Of a stretch of DNA of 6,690 nt, positions 1 through 6,028 are shown in pieces. The DNA comes from Candidatus Uhrbacteria bacterium RIFOXYB12_FULL_58_10 (GTDB lineage: Bacteria > Patescibacteriota > Patescibacteriia > UBA9934 > GWF2-40-263): positions 1 through 6,690 of the forward strand of contig CALQZE010000018.1 of assembly GCA_943348955.1 (NCBI GenBank), given 5' to 3'. The position numbers and the translations under genes were made by a program. The notes below the pieces were generated by a model. The model was not told where the DNA came from. It ran no database searches and worked only from the letters and a program-made list of their open reading frames with translations. Each line of letters begins with the position of its first letter. Position 1 is the stretch's first letter.

Positions 1-2987
1 CGCAAATTTTAACGCGTCTTACCAAACAGTTTGATGGCCATACCGTGCCATCCTTTGCGGATGTACGTGAAATTATCACACTTACGTTTATTGATAATAA
101 CCTGATGCAAGTCGCAAAACGCTACGGAGAATTTCGTGCACAAGCGTTGATCATGAAAACAGGAGAATCTTATGGGCACGGAATTACCGTTGATCGCTTT
201 TTTACACGAGAAGGTGTTCATCCGTATGACCAGATTCAATGGGAGAAGCGAGATGCTGTTATCACAAATTCAAAAGGGAAACCTGTTTTTGAACAAAAGG
301 GCGTTGAAGTTCCAAGTTTTTATACTCAAACAGCAACAAACATTGTTGTTTCAAAATATTTTTACGGAACGGTTGGAAAAGATGATCGTGAATATTCTGT
401 AAAACAACTTGTTGGACGTGTCGCAAAAACGATTTCCAATTGGGGACGTAAGGATGGATATTTTCATTCCGCAACAGACGCACAAGTCTTCGAAGATGAA
501 TTGCATCACATTTTGGTAAACCAAATGGCTGCATTCAATTCACCGGTTTGGTTTAACGTGGGAACTCCACGTCCGCAACAATGTTCTGCTTGTTTCATCA
601 ATTCCGTTCAGGATGACATGCGTTCCATTTTGAATTTGTGTGTAACAGAGGGGACGTTGTTTAAGGGTGGTTCTGGAGCAGGATCAAACTTCTCAAAGTT
701 GCGATCCAAACAAGAATTTCTTTCCGGTAGTAACGGAAAAGCTTCCGGACCTGTTTCTTTCATGAAAGGGTTGGATGCGTTTGCGGGTGTAATCAAGAGC
801 GGAGGAAAAACACGACGTGCCGCAAAGATGGTTATTTTGAATATCGATCACCCAGACATTGAGGAATTCATTACGTGTAAAGTAGAAGAAGAGAAAAAAG
901 CTTGGGCACTTATGGACGCGGGTTATGATGGTTCCATTGATGGTCCAGCTTATGGTTCCATTTTCTTTCAAAATGCAAACAACTCTGTGCGCGTGACAGA
1001 TGATTTCATGCAAGCGGTTGAAGCAGACACGGAATGGGCAACACGCGAGGTTCTGACAGGAAAGCCAAGTTTGACGTATCGTGCAAAAGATTTGATGAAC
1101 AAAATTTCAGAAGCGGCATGGCTCTGTGGAGACCCGGGCATGCAATACGACACAACGATCAACACGTGGCACACGTCAAAAAATACAGATCGCATCAATG
1201 CGTCGAACCCTTGTTCGGAGTATATGTTCCTTGATGACAGCGCGTGCAATCTCGCTTCTTTGAACTTGATGCGTTTTCGTAAAGAAGTGAACGGAGAAAT
1301 GGTTTTTGACGTCGCATCTTTCAAGAAAGCAAACGAGATCATCGTTACAGCCATGGAAATTATCGTTGGAAATTCTGTTTATCCAACACCAGCCATTGAA
1401 CAAAACAGTTTGGATTATCGTCCACTTGGAATTGGATACGCAAACCTCGGAGCTCTTCTCATGAGTCGTGGACTTGCCTATGATTCAGAAGAAGGACGCA
1501 ACCTCGCCGCAGCTATCACGTCTGTTCAAAGTGGTCACTGTTATTATCAATCATCAAAAATCGCAGAAAAGGTTGGGCCATTTACGGGTTACGCACAGAA
1601 TGCAGAACCTTGTTTGAATGTCATGCAAATGCATCGCGATGCTTCTTATAAGATTGATGCTCACGGTGTTCCATTGGATCTTTTGTCAGAAGCGCGTAAA
1701 TCTTGGGATAACGTTGTTGAACATGCAAGTGCTTTCGGTCTTCGTAATGCACAAATTTCCGTGCTTGCTCCAACCGGAACGATTTCTTTCTTGATGGATT
1801 GCGATACAACTGGTGTTGAACCAGATATTGCTCTTGTTAAATACAAATGGTTGGTGGGCGGAGGAATGATGAAGATTGTAAATAATACTGTTCCGGAAGC
1901 ATTGATGCGTCTCGGATATTCTGAAGTGGAACGAAAAGACATTCTCGCGTTTATTGAACAGAATGACACAATCGAAGGTGCGCCGTATTTGAAAGATGAG
2001 CATTTGTCTGTGTTTGATTGCGCGTTCAAAGCGGCAAATGGAACACGCACCATCAACTATTTGGGTCATGTACGCATGATGGCAGCGGTTCAGCCGTTTA
2101 TCTCAGGAGCGATTTCAAAAACAGTAAACATGCCGCACGAGGCAACGATTGAAGATATTTCTGCTGTTTACATGCTCGGATGGAAACTCGGATTGAAAGC
2201 GATCGCTATTTATCGCGATGGATCAAAACGTCAACAAGCGTTGACGACATCAAAAGAAAGCGATGCAAAAAAACAGAACACAGATGCGGCAAAGGGTGTT
2301 GAAGTTGCTGCCGTTGTAGAACCGGTGAAAACGGTTGTTGTTCCGCAAGCAAACACGACTGAAGACAGAAAATTGCGACGTCGACGTTTACCAGATGAAC
2401 GTAAGTCCATCACGCACAAATTCAATGTTGGAAATCATGAAGGATACATCACCGTTGGATTGTATGACGATGGAACACCGGGAGAAATTTTCATGTCGAT
2501 GGCAAAAGAAGGATCGGTGATCAGTGGTTTGATGGACAGTTTTGCAACTTCCATCTCGATCGGTCTTCAGTACGGAGTTCCTGTTGAGGTTCTTGTGAAC
2601 AAATTTGTTCACATGCGCTTTGAACCATCCGGCTATACAAATAATCCTCAGATTCGCATTGCAAAGTCTCTCACAGATTATATCTTCCGTTGGCTAGCTC
2701 TCAAGTTTTTGTCACGTGAAGCACAACTCGCTGTCGGAATCAATTTTGTGGAGGAAGAAGTTTCTCCGATGATGAAGACGACAGAGATCGCAGAAGTTGC
2801 TTCTGTGATAGAAGCACAACCGCAATTATTTACGGCAAAAACAGCTGAAGTTTCAAACAAAACATTAACATCAACATTTAATAACCAATCCGATGCGCCT
2901 GTCTGTGATTCCTGTGGATCTATGATGGTACGCAATGCGGCTTGTTACAAATGTCTGAATTGCGGCGCTACATCTGGATGTAGCTGA
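1..2987 (+). CDS. nrdJ: Vitamin B12-dependent (class II) ribonucleoside-diphosphate reductase, 5'-truncated by the window edge
   Basis: Reduces ribonucleotides to deoxyribonucleotides in the cytoplasm, using adenosylcobalamin to generate a thiyl radical. Residues are numbered from the GTG at 45. The frame stays open to base 3, and the extra codons plus residues 1-37 (G-H-T-V-P-S-F, then V-A-K-R-Y-G-E-F-R) match the C-terminal half of an ATP-cone, so GTG45 is internal and the true start lies upstream. The catalytic barrel runs from about 60 to 727: S-A-C-F-I with C183, glycine-rich loop 208-220, S-G-G-K-T-R-R 252-258, N388-P-C390-S-E392 (thiyl Cys, Asn and Glu of the family), C401 as redox partner of C183, and A-P-T-G-T 575-579. 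A polar/valine-rich linker (about 729-776) leads to a TSCPD domain (about 778-890) and a C-terminal cysteine cluster (C954, C957, C967, C970, C973, C979), which serves zinc binding and redox relay in NrdJ proteins. All key residues are present; no intein or frameshift is seen. Regulation is outside the window. Confidence 0.97.
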   Translation, partial: QILTRLTKQFDGHTVPSFADVREIITLTFIDNNLMQVAKRYGEFRAQALIMKTGESYGHGITVDRFFTREGVHPYDQIQWEKRDAVITNSKGKPVFEQKGVEVPSFYTQTATNIVVSKYFYGTVGKDDREYSVKQLVGRVAKTISNWGRKDGYFHSATDAQVFEDELHHILVNQMAAFNSPVWFNVGTPRPQQCSACFINSVQDDMRSILNLCVTEGTLFKGGSGAGSNFSKLRSKQEFLSGSNGKASGPVSFMKGLDAFAGVIKSGGKTRRAAKMVILNIDHPDIEEFITCKVEEEKKAWALMDAGYDGSIDGPAYGSIFFQNANNSVRVTDDFMQAVEADTEWATREVLTGKPSLTYRAKDLMNKISEAAWLCGDPGMQYDTTINTWHTSKNTDRINASNPCSEYMFLDDSACNLASLNLMRFRKEVNGEMVFDVASFKKANEIIVTAMEIIVGNSVYPTPAIEQNSLDYRPLGIGYANLGALLMSRGLAYDSEEGRNLAAAITSVQSGHCYYQSSKIAEKVGPFTGYAQNAEPCLNVMQMHRDASYKIDAHGVPLDLLSEARKSWDNVVEHASAFGLRNAQISVLAPTGTISFLMDCDTTGVEPDIALVKYKWLVGGGMMKIVNNTVPEALMRLGYSEVERKDILAFIEQNDTIEGAPYLKDEHLSVFDCAFKAANGTRTINYLGHVRMMAAVQPFISGAISKTVNMPHEATIEDISAVYMLGWKLGLKAIAIYRDGSKRQQALTTSKESDAKKQNTDAAKGVEVAAVVEPVKTVVVPQANTTEDRKLRRRRLPDERKSITHKFNVGNHEGYITVGLYDDGTPGEIFMSMAKEGSVISGLMDSFATSISIGLQYGVPVEVLVNKFVHMRFEPSGYTNNPQIRIAKSLTDYIFRWLALKFLSREAQLAVGINFVEEEVSPMMKTTEIAEVASVIEAQPQLFTAKTAEVSNKTLTSTFNNQSDAPVCDSCGSMMVRNAACYKCLNCGATSGCS

Positions 2988-2994
2988 TCGAAAT

Positions 2995-3026
2995 AAAAAG
3001 AGAGACCATTTGGTCTCTCTTTTTTT
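2995..3026 (+). terminator. Rho-independent terminator of nrdJ
   Basis: A 13-bp perfect stem (2995-3007 with 3012-3024) containing AGAGAGACC/GGTCTCTCT closes on an ATTT loop and runs into a T7 tract (3020-3026), starting 8 bases after the nrdJ stop. Because the left arm begins with five A residues, the minus-strand transcript would also have a U tract, so the element could work in both directions. No minus-strand gene abuts it here. Confidence 0.95.
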
Positions 3027-3037
3027 GTTTGGTTGTC

Positions 3038-3065
3038 TTGACAGAACCGAATATTCTGCTAAGGT
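3038..3065 (+). promoter_or_regulatory. Sigma-70-type promoter for the 151-residue gene
   Basis: A perfect -35 hexamer TTGACA (3038-3043) is followed after 16 bases by TAAGGT (3060-3065). That -10 matches the consensus at only three of six positions but is preceded by TGC, giving an extended -10 (TGnTAnnnT). Transcription would start near 3072, about 30 bases before the ATG. It lies directly behind the nrdJ terminator, as expected for a new unit. Confidence 0.7.
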
Positions 3066-3090
3066 CTTGATCGAAGTAATCAGTCTTCAC

Positions 3091-3096
3091 AGAGGA
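3091..3096 (+). promoter_or_regulatory. Ribosome binding site fixing the start at 3102
   Basis: AGAGGA lies five bases upstream of ATG 3102, a good Shine-Dalgarno match at good spacing. It supports this start over later in-frame ATGs and supports translation of the otherwise unrecognised reading frame. Confidence 0.75.
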
Positions 3097-3101
3097 CCAT
3101 C

Positions 3102-3557
3102 ATGACCGATTGTACACCTGACGATAGCGTTCTTTTATCTCTTCATGAGCTCACGATCCGTGGATGGCTCGAACCTCGTTCCTCCGACAGACATATTCAC
3201 ATCCATGCTGGTCTTCCTTCACGACCGATGGGTCTGCCGGCTTCTGCATGTAATCTCGTTGAAACGCAAATTCGGCAAATCATCGGAATCTTGTTCCATG
3301 TGCGATTGGGGTCGTCGATCATTTCCGAGGAGGAGTTTCTTCGGGAGGGTGCAGATCTGATTCGCACTATGATGGCAGGTGTTGGACGCGTTCATGCAGA
3401 CATTGAGGCCGCGTCTGTTGAAACCGAAATGACTCCGCTTTCGTACTACGTTGCGCTCGCGCTCTATGCGAAGTTCGTTGCAGCAAAACTGCATGAACCG
3501 AAATTGATTCAGCTTTACGACGATGAAGGAATCATATACTTTCGTCTTTGTTCTTGA
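3102..3557 (+). CDS. Hypothetical protein, 151 residues, single-gene unit
   Basis: I do not recognise this protein. It has no signal peptide, and no clear membrane segment. The N-terminal third carries a histidine-rich H-I-H-I-H run (about residues 31-35) and a proline-containing loop. The rest looks mainly helical, with an acidic/aliphatic stretch (about 73-90), a helix-like Y-Y-V-A-L-A-L-Y-A-K-F-V-A segment near 114-126, and a short C-terminal strand ending in R-L-C-S. Support that it is a gene: an upstream TTGACA promoter, a Shine-Dalgarno at 3091-3096, and a terminator touching the stop codon. It therefore looks monocistronic. G+C in two hand-counted 60-nt stretches is about 52-57%, above nrdJ and the downstream operon, which may indicate a different origin. 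The reading frame is probable; the function is unknown. Confidence 0.75.
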   Translation: MTDCTPDDSVLLSLHELTIRGWLEPRSSDRHIHIHAGLPSRPMGLPASACNLVETQIRQIIGILFHVRLGSSIISEEEFLREGADLIRTMMAGVGRVHADIEAASVETEMTPLSYYVALALYAKFVAAKLHEPKLIQLYDDEGIIYFRLCS

Positions 3558-3580
3558 ACCCAATCGGGTTCTTTTTATTT
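3556..3580 (+). terminator. Rho-independent terminator overlapping the stop codon
   Basis: GAACCC (3556-3561), loop AATC and GGGTTC (3566-3571) form a 6-bp perfect stem followed by TTTTTATTT. The stem begins with the last two bases of the TGA stop at 3555-3557, so the gene ends inside its own terminator. The stem is short, but the U tract is good and the position apt. Confidence 0.8.
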
Positions 3581-3601
3581 GTTCGCATTTTCGCCTCTCT
3601 T

Positions 3602-3630
3602 TTGGATTGGTGATACACTTTCCCTATATT
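3602..3630 (+). promoter_or_regulatory. Probable promoter of the nuclease-like/DUF2914 operon
   Basis: TTGGAT (3602-3607) and TATATT (3625-3630) are separated by 17 bases. The -10 matches the consensus at five of six positions; the -35 is weak (TTG conserved). Transcription would start near 3637, leaving about 17 bases to ATG 3654 or about 50 to ATG 3687. It sits directly after the preceding terminator. Confidence 0.55.
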
Positions 3631-3668
3631 CCGTCATTCATAATGTTTTGTGTATGGAAGGTCATCGT

Positions 3669-3677
3669 GGAGAAGGA
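3669..3677 (+). promoter_or_regulatory. Ribosome binding site favouring the start at 3687
   Basis: GGAGAAGGA ends 9 bases before ATG 3687. The alternative in-frame ATG at 3654 has only AT-rich sequence without a purine block in front of it. This is the main reason for choosing the shorter protein. Confidence 0.5.
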
Positions 3678-3686
3678 TTTGCTCAA

Positions 3687-4757
3687 ATGAAAAAGGGGAT
3701 TGAAACACCAGAATATAAAACAGATGAGGAGGTTCTTGAGGCTGCTTATCAAAAAGCTCTTGCAACAGAGACAGACAAAATTCAGATGGAAGATTTTGTG
3801 AAACTGTATGGGGAAGAAAAAGTTGCAGAGCATCAAAAGAAAGTTCGAGAGATGCGTGCGGAATTTGATTTGCAAGATTTGCAAAGTGATACTGTCATTG
3901 AAGCGAGAAAGTTCGGAAAAATTTTGGAAGCGATTTTGATCGAACAAATTGAATTGAATGAATGGTTCGGAGCAGGAGTCAATACACAGCAAACAACGGA
4001 TTACGATGATTATTGCAATGGGATTGATTTTCTTTCTGAATTCAGAAAAGAGGGGATGCGGAATTTTTTAGGATTCGCTGTTGATGCAACACATGGTGTT
4101 GCCGTGATTCGAAACAAACTTGCGAAAATCCGAAAGGAACTTGATCAAGGAGAACTTGGACAAGTGCATTATTTTCAATCGAGTGATACGAGTATCATGG
4201 GAAGTCAGCGATTCATTCCAAAAATTGTTTTGGCGCTTGATAAGAAACATGTTCTGGAAGTTGCAAAGCTTTGGGTGACCGGACAGAAAAAAGCATTGAG
4301 CGAACACCCAATCAGACATATTTTCATTCAAGAAATTTTTACGCAACTTCGCGCGCAACTTGTGTATGTTGAGGGTTCCATTGCAAATGGACATACAGAA
4401 TTGGATCAATTAAAAGATATTTTCTCCTCACAATTACAATTTCTTGAGCAGTTTATTCCAGAAGCCGCGCGTGTTCCTGTTGATCGATCTTCCGATGAAG
4501 GATTGAATATGATTCATACGGCTTGCGACACGATGTTTGTGAATCGACAAAGTCCACGTCAAGCAAAGACACAAGAAGAGAAAGAAGCAATGGAATTGTT
4601 TCTGAAAAATATGGAAGCGGAAAAGCGACAAAAACAGGAACGGGTTGCTCGGGTTCAATTTCTTCGAAACCTTGAGAAGCGTGCGAGTGCTGGTGATGAA
4701 GAAGCACGTAGTCAACTTCGAGAAATTAACGAGGTTCATTTAAAAAAAGTTGCTTAA
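3687..4757 (+). CDS. Uncharacterised protein with possible PD-(D/E)XK nuclease-like core, 356 residues
   Basis: I cannot name this soluble, charged protein. Numbering from ATG 3687: helical acidic/basic N-terminus (about 11-60); a long helix with E72 and E81; an acidic loop leading to N-G-I-D114-F-L-S-E118-F; a strand G-F-A-V-D133-A-T; a helix with K144 and K147; then strands near 158-165 and 176-185. This helix-strand-strand-helix-strand order with buried Asp residues is compatible with a restriction-endonuclease-like fold, but there is no textbook (D/E)xK after D133, so nuclease activity is only a suggestion. The C-terminus (about 294-356) is highly charged and coiled-coil-like. Similar unnamed proteins occur, as I recall, in Patescibacteria. 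Start choice: ATG 3687 has a GGAGAAGGA ribosome binding site (3669-3677) 9 bases upstream. ATG 3654 is in frame but lacks one, and a TTG at 3579 would overlap the promoter and terminator. The DUF2914 gene follows after 9 bases, so the two are probably co-transcribed. Confidence 0.85.
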   Translation: MKKGIETPEYKTDEEVLEAAYQKALATETDKIQMEDFVKLYGEEKVAEHQKKVREMRAEFDLQDLQSDTVIEARKFGKILEAILIEQIELNEWFGAGVNTQQTTDYDDYCNGIDFLSEFRKEGMRNFLGFAVDATHGVAVIRNKLAKIRKELDQGELGQVHYFQSSDTSIMGSQRFIPKIVLALDKKHVLEVAKLWVTGQKKALSEHPIRHIFIQEIFTQLRAQLVYVEGSIANGHTELDQLKDIFSSQLQFLEQFIPEAARVPVDRSSDEGLNMIHTACDTMFVNRQSPRQAKTQEEKEAMELFLKNMEAEKRQKQERVARVQFLRNLEKRASAGDEEARSQLREINEVHLKKVA

Positions 4758-4766
4758 ATTTTTTGC

Positions 4767-5879
4767 ATGATTGTTCAGCGCATAAAAAAATTCATCTTCT
4801 ATCAAAAACTCAAAACGTTTCTTGAACGTTACGAGCCATTTTTAATGCCAGTCACGTTGATTGCGGGAACGACACTTGATGCTGTTACGTTTCGGAGTAT
4901 TCGCATAGATACATCCTTTCTCATTCTTGGTGTCTATCTTGTGATTGTGGGAACCGCAATCGTGTTCATGAACATAGATGAAAAACACATCTTGTCGCAA
5001 AAGGGGAGGGTGTTTCCGTATTTACGTCTTATGACGCCGCTTGTCTTTCAGTTTTTGATCGGAAATTTATTGAGCGCTTCCTTGGTTTTTTATTGGTTCG
5101 GCGGTGCGATCTCTGCAAGCTGGCCGATTCTTCTTGTGATTACGTTGTTCATGATTTCAAATGAAGTATTTCGTCGCGCGTTCCGACGTCCCGTTGTTCA
5201 GATGAGTTTATATTTTTTCATTCTTTTTTCCATTGCTTCGTTATTTTTTCCGTACGTGTTTAATTCAATCGACGCAAAAATATTTATCGCGGGCGGAGTT
5301 GTCAGCTTGTTGGTATTTATTGTGTTTACAAATATTCTGTCACGTTTTCTTGATCAAATTAAGCGCGCACAATTACCGATCGCCATTTCTGTCCTCAGTA
5401 TTTTTGTTGCAATGAATGCGTTATATTTTTTAAACGTGATTCCACCGATTCCATTATCGCTTCGTGAGGCCGGTGTGTATCATTCCGTCGAACGTATTTC
5501 CGGAGGATATCGATTGCGTGAAGAACCTGAATCTTGGATAAATCGGATTTTGCCTGGACAGGTTTTGCATATTCAACAAGGAGAACGCGTTTATGTTTAC
5601 TCATCGATTTTTGCTCCCGCAGATTTAAATACAACAATCGTTCATCATTGGGAATTTTATGATGAGACAAAACATGCTTGGATCGATAAAGATTATTTAT
5701 CGTTTGCCATGAGTGGCGGACGCAATGCCGGATACCGTGGGTATTCGCTTAAATCTTCTGTCGCGCCGGGGAAGTGGCGTGTTTCTGTTGAAACCGCACG
5801 AGGACAGGTTCTTGGACGGGTTTGGTTTGATGTGGAGTCAGTGGCGACACGATCGTCGTTGCAGGAAATAATCAAATAA
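4767..5879 (+). CDS. DUF2914 domain-containing multi-pass membrane protein
   Basis: Inner-membrane protein of unknown function, 370 residues. After a basic N-terminus there are seven hydrophobic segments, at about 25-43, 50-69, 91-110, 117-135, 146-164, 172-191 and 203-222. The last is followed by P-P-I-P-L and then a soluble domain from about 237 to 357. That domain carries the DUF2914 pattern: an aromatic/hydrophobic strand around V-Y-V-Y-S (276-280), the H-H-W motif (293-295), G-Y-R-G-Y-S (322-327), then P-G-K-W-R-V-S-V and G-Q-V-L-G-R-V-W-F-D-V near the end. DUF2914 has no known biochemical activity; its strand-rich fold suggests binding or an envelope role, and the side of the membrane it faces cannot be settled by eye. 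The gene starts 9 bases after the upstream stop with no clear Shine-Dalgarno, suggesting coupled translation within the operon. Family assignment is from pattern recognition and fairly sure; function is open. Confidence 0.85.
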   Translation: MIVQRIKKFIFYQKLKTFLERYEPFLMPVTLIAGTTLDAVTFRSIRIDTSFLILGVYLVIVGTAIVFMNIDEKHILSQKGRVFPYLRLMTPLVFQFLIGNLLSASLVFYWFGGAISASWPILLVITLFMISNEVFRRAFRRPVVQMSLYFFILFSIASLFFPYVFNSIDAKIFIAGGVVSLLVFIVFTNILSRFLDQIKRAQLPIAISVLSIFVAMNALYFLNVIPPIPLSLREAGVYHSVERISGGYRLREEPESWINRILPGQVLHIQQGERVYVYSSIFAPADLNTTIVHHWEFYDETKHAWIDKDYLSFAMSGGRNAGYRGYSLKSSVAPGKWRVSVETARGQVLGRVWFDVESVATRSSLQEIIK

Positions 5880-5892
5880 TTCGTTGCACGCA

Positions 5893-5936
5893 TGTACTCA
5901 CGTACTAGTACATGTATGTACTAGTACGTGAGTACA
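5893..5936. repeat. 21-bp perfect inverted repeat (long hairpin or cruciform)
   Basis: Arm 5893-5913 is the exact reverse complement of 5916-5936, with GT between them. Six GTAC tetramers sit symmetrically in it (starts 5894, 5902, 5908, 5918, 5924, 5932), and each arm holds the self-palindrome GTACTAGTAC. It starts 13 bases after the DUF2914 stop. As RNA it would form a stem of about 20 bp with a 4-nt loop, but only TTTT follows (5938-5941), so it is not a typical terminator. It could be a transcript-end or stability hairpin, a protein-binding or recombination site, or the remnant of a small mobile element. Confidence 0.9.
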
Positions 5937-5954
5937 CTTTTGATCGTAAAAACG

Positions 5955-5983
5955 AAAGTTGCCGGCAATGCCGGTGACTTTTT
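5955..5983 (+). terminator. Rho-independent terminator of the DUF2914 operon
   Basis: AAAGTTGCCGGC (5955-5966) pairs with GCCGGTGACTTT (5970-5981) across an AAT loop. The stem is 12 bp including two G-U wobbles and has a strong GCCGGC core, followed by a short T tract (5979-5983) and TTTT after one G. It lies about 75 bases after the DUF2914 stop, downstream of the long inverted repeat. Confidence 0.85.
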
Positions 5984-5988
5984 GTTTT

Positions 5989-6023
5989 GGAAAATAAAAA
6001 ATCGTGCGAGGTTATCACACGAT
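5989..6023 (-). terminator. Rho-independent terminator of the OPT transporter gene
   Basis: Read on the minus strand, ATCGTGTG and CGCACGAT form an 8-bp stem with one G-U pair and a 7-nt loop (6001-6023), followed by TTTTTATTTT. It starts 5 bases after the TAA stop of the minus-strand gene, so the convergent operons have separate terminators back to back. Confidence 0.85.
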
Positions 6024-6028
6024 AGATC

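Noticed and set aside
1661..2069. Two minus-strand open frames of about 130 codons inside nrdJ
   Set aside because: Both lie antisense to strongly conserved NrdJ catalytic motifs and have no recognisable protein features.
2594..2613. CRP-binding site in nrdJ
   Set aside because: The half-sites TGTGA and TCACA are separated by 10 bases rather than 6, and the site is deep inside a coding region with no promoter nearby.
3219..3563. 114-codon minus-strand frame opposite the 151-residue gene
   Set aside because: The plus-strand frame has promoter, ribosome binding site and terminator in register; the minus frame has none and would start in the terminator hairpin.
3579..3686. N-terminal extension of the nuclease-like protein to TTG 3579
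   Set aside because: It would start inside the terminator U tract and run through the apparent promoter; there is no ribosome binding site, and the extra residues look like translated intergenic DNA.
5893..5936. dif-type or CRISPR-like interpretation of the inverted repeat
   Set aside because: The architecture does not fit the 11-6-11 layout of dif, and no repeated units with spacers or cas genes are present.
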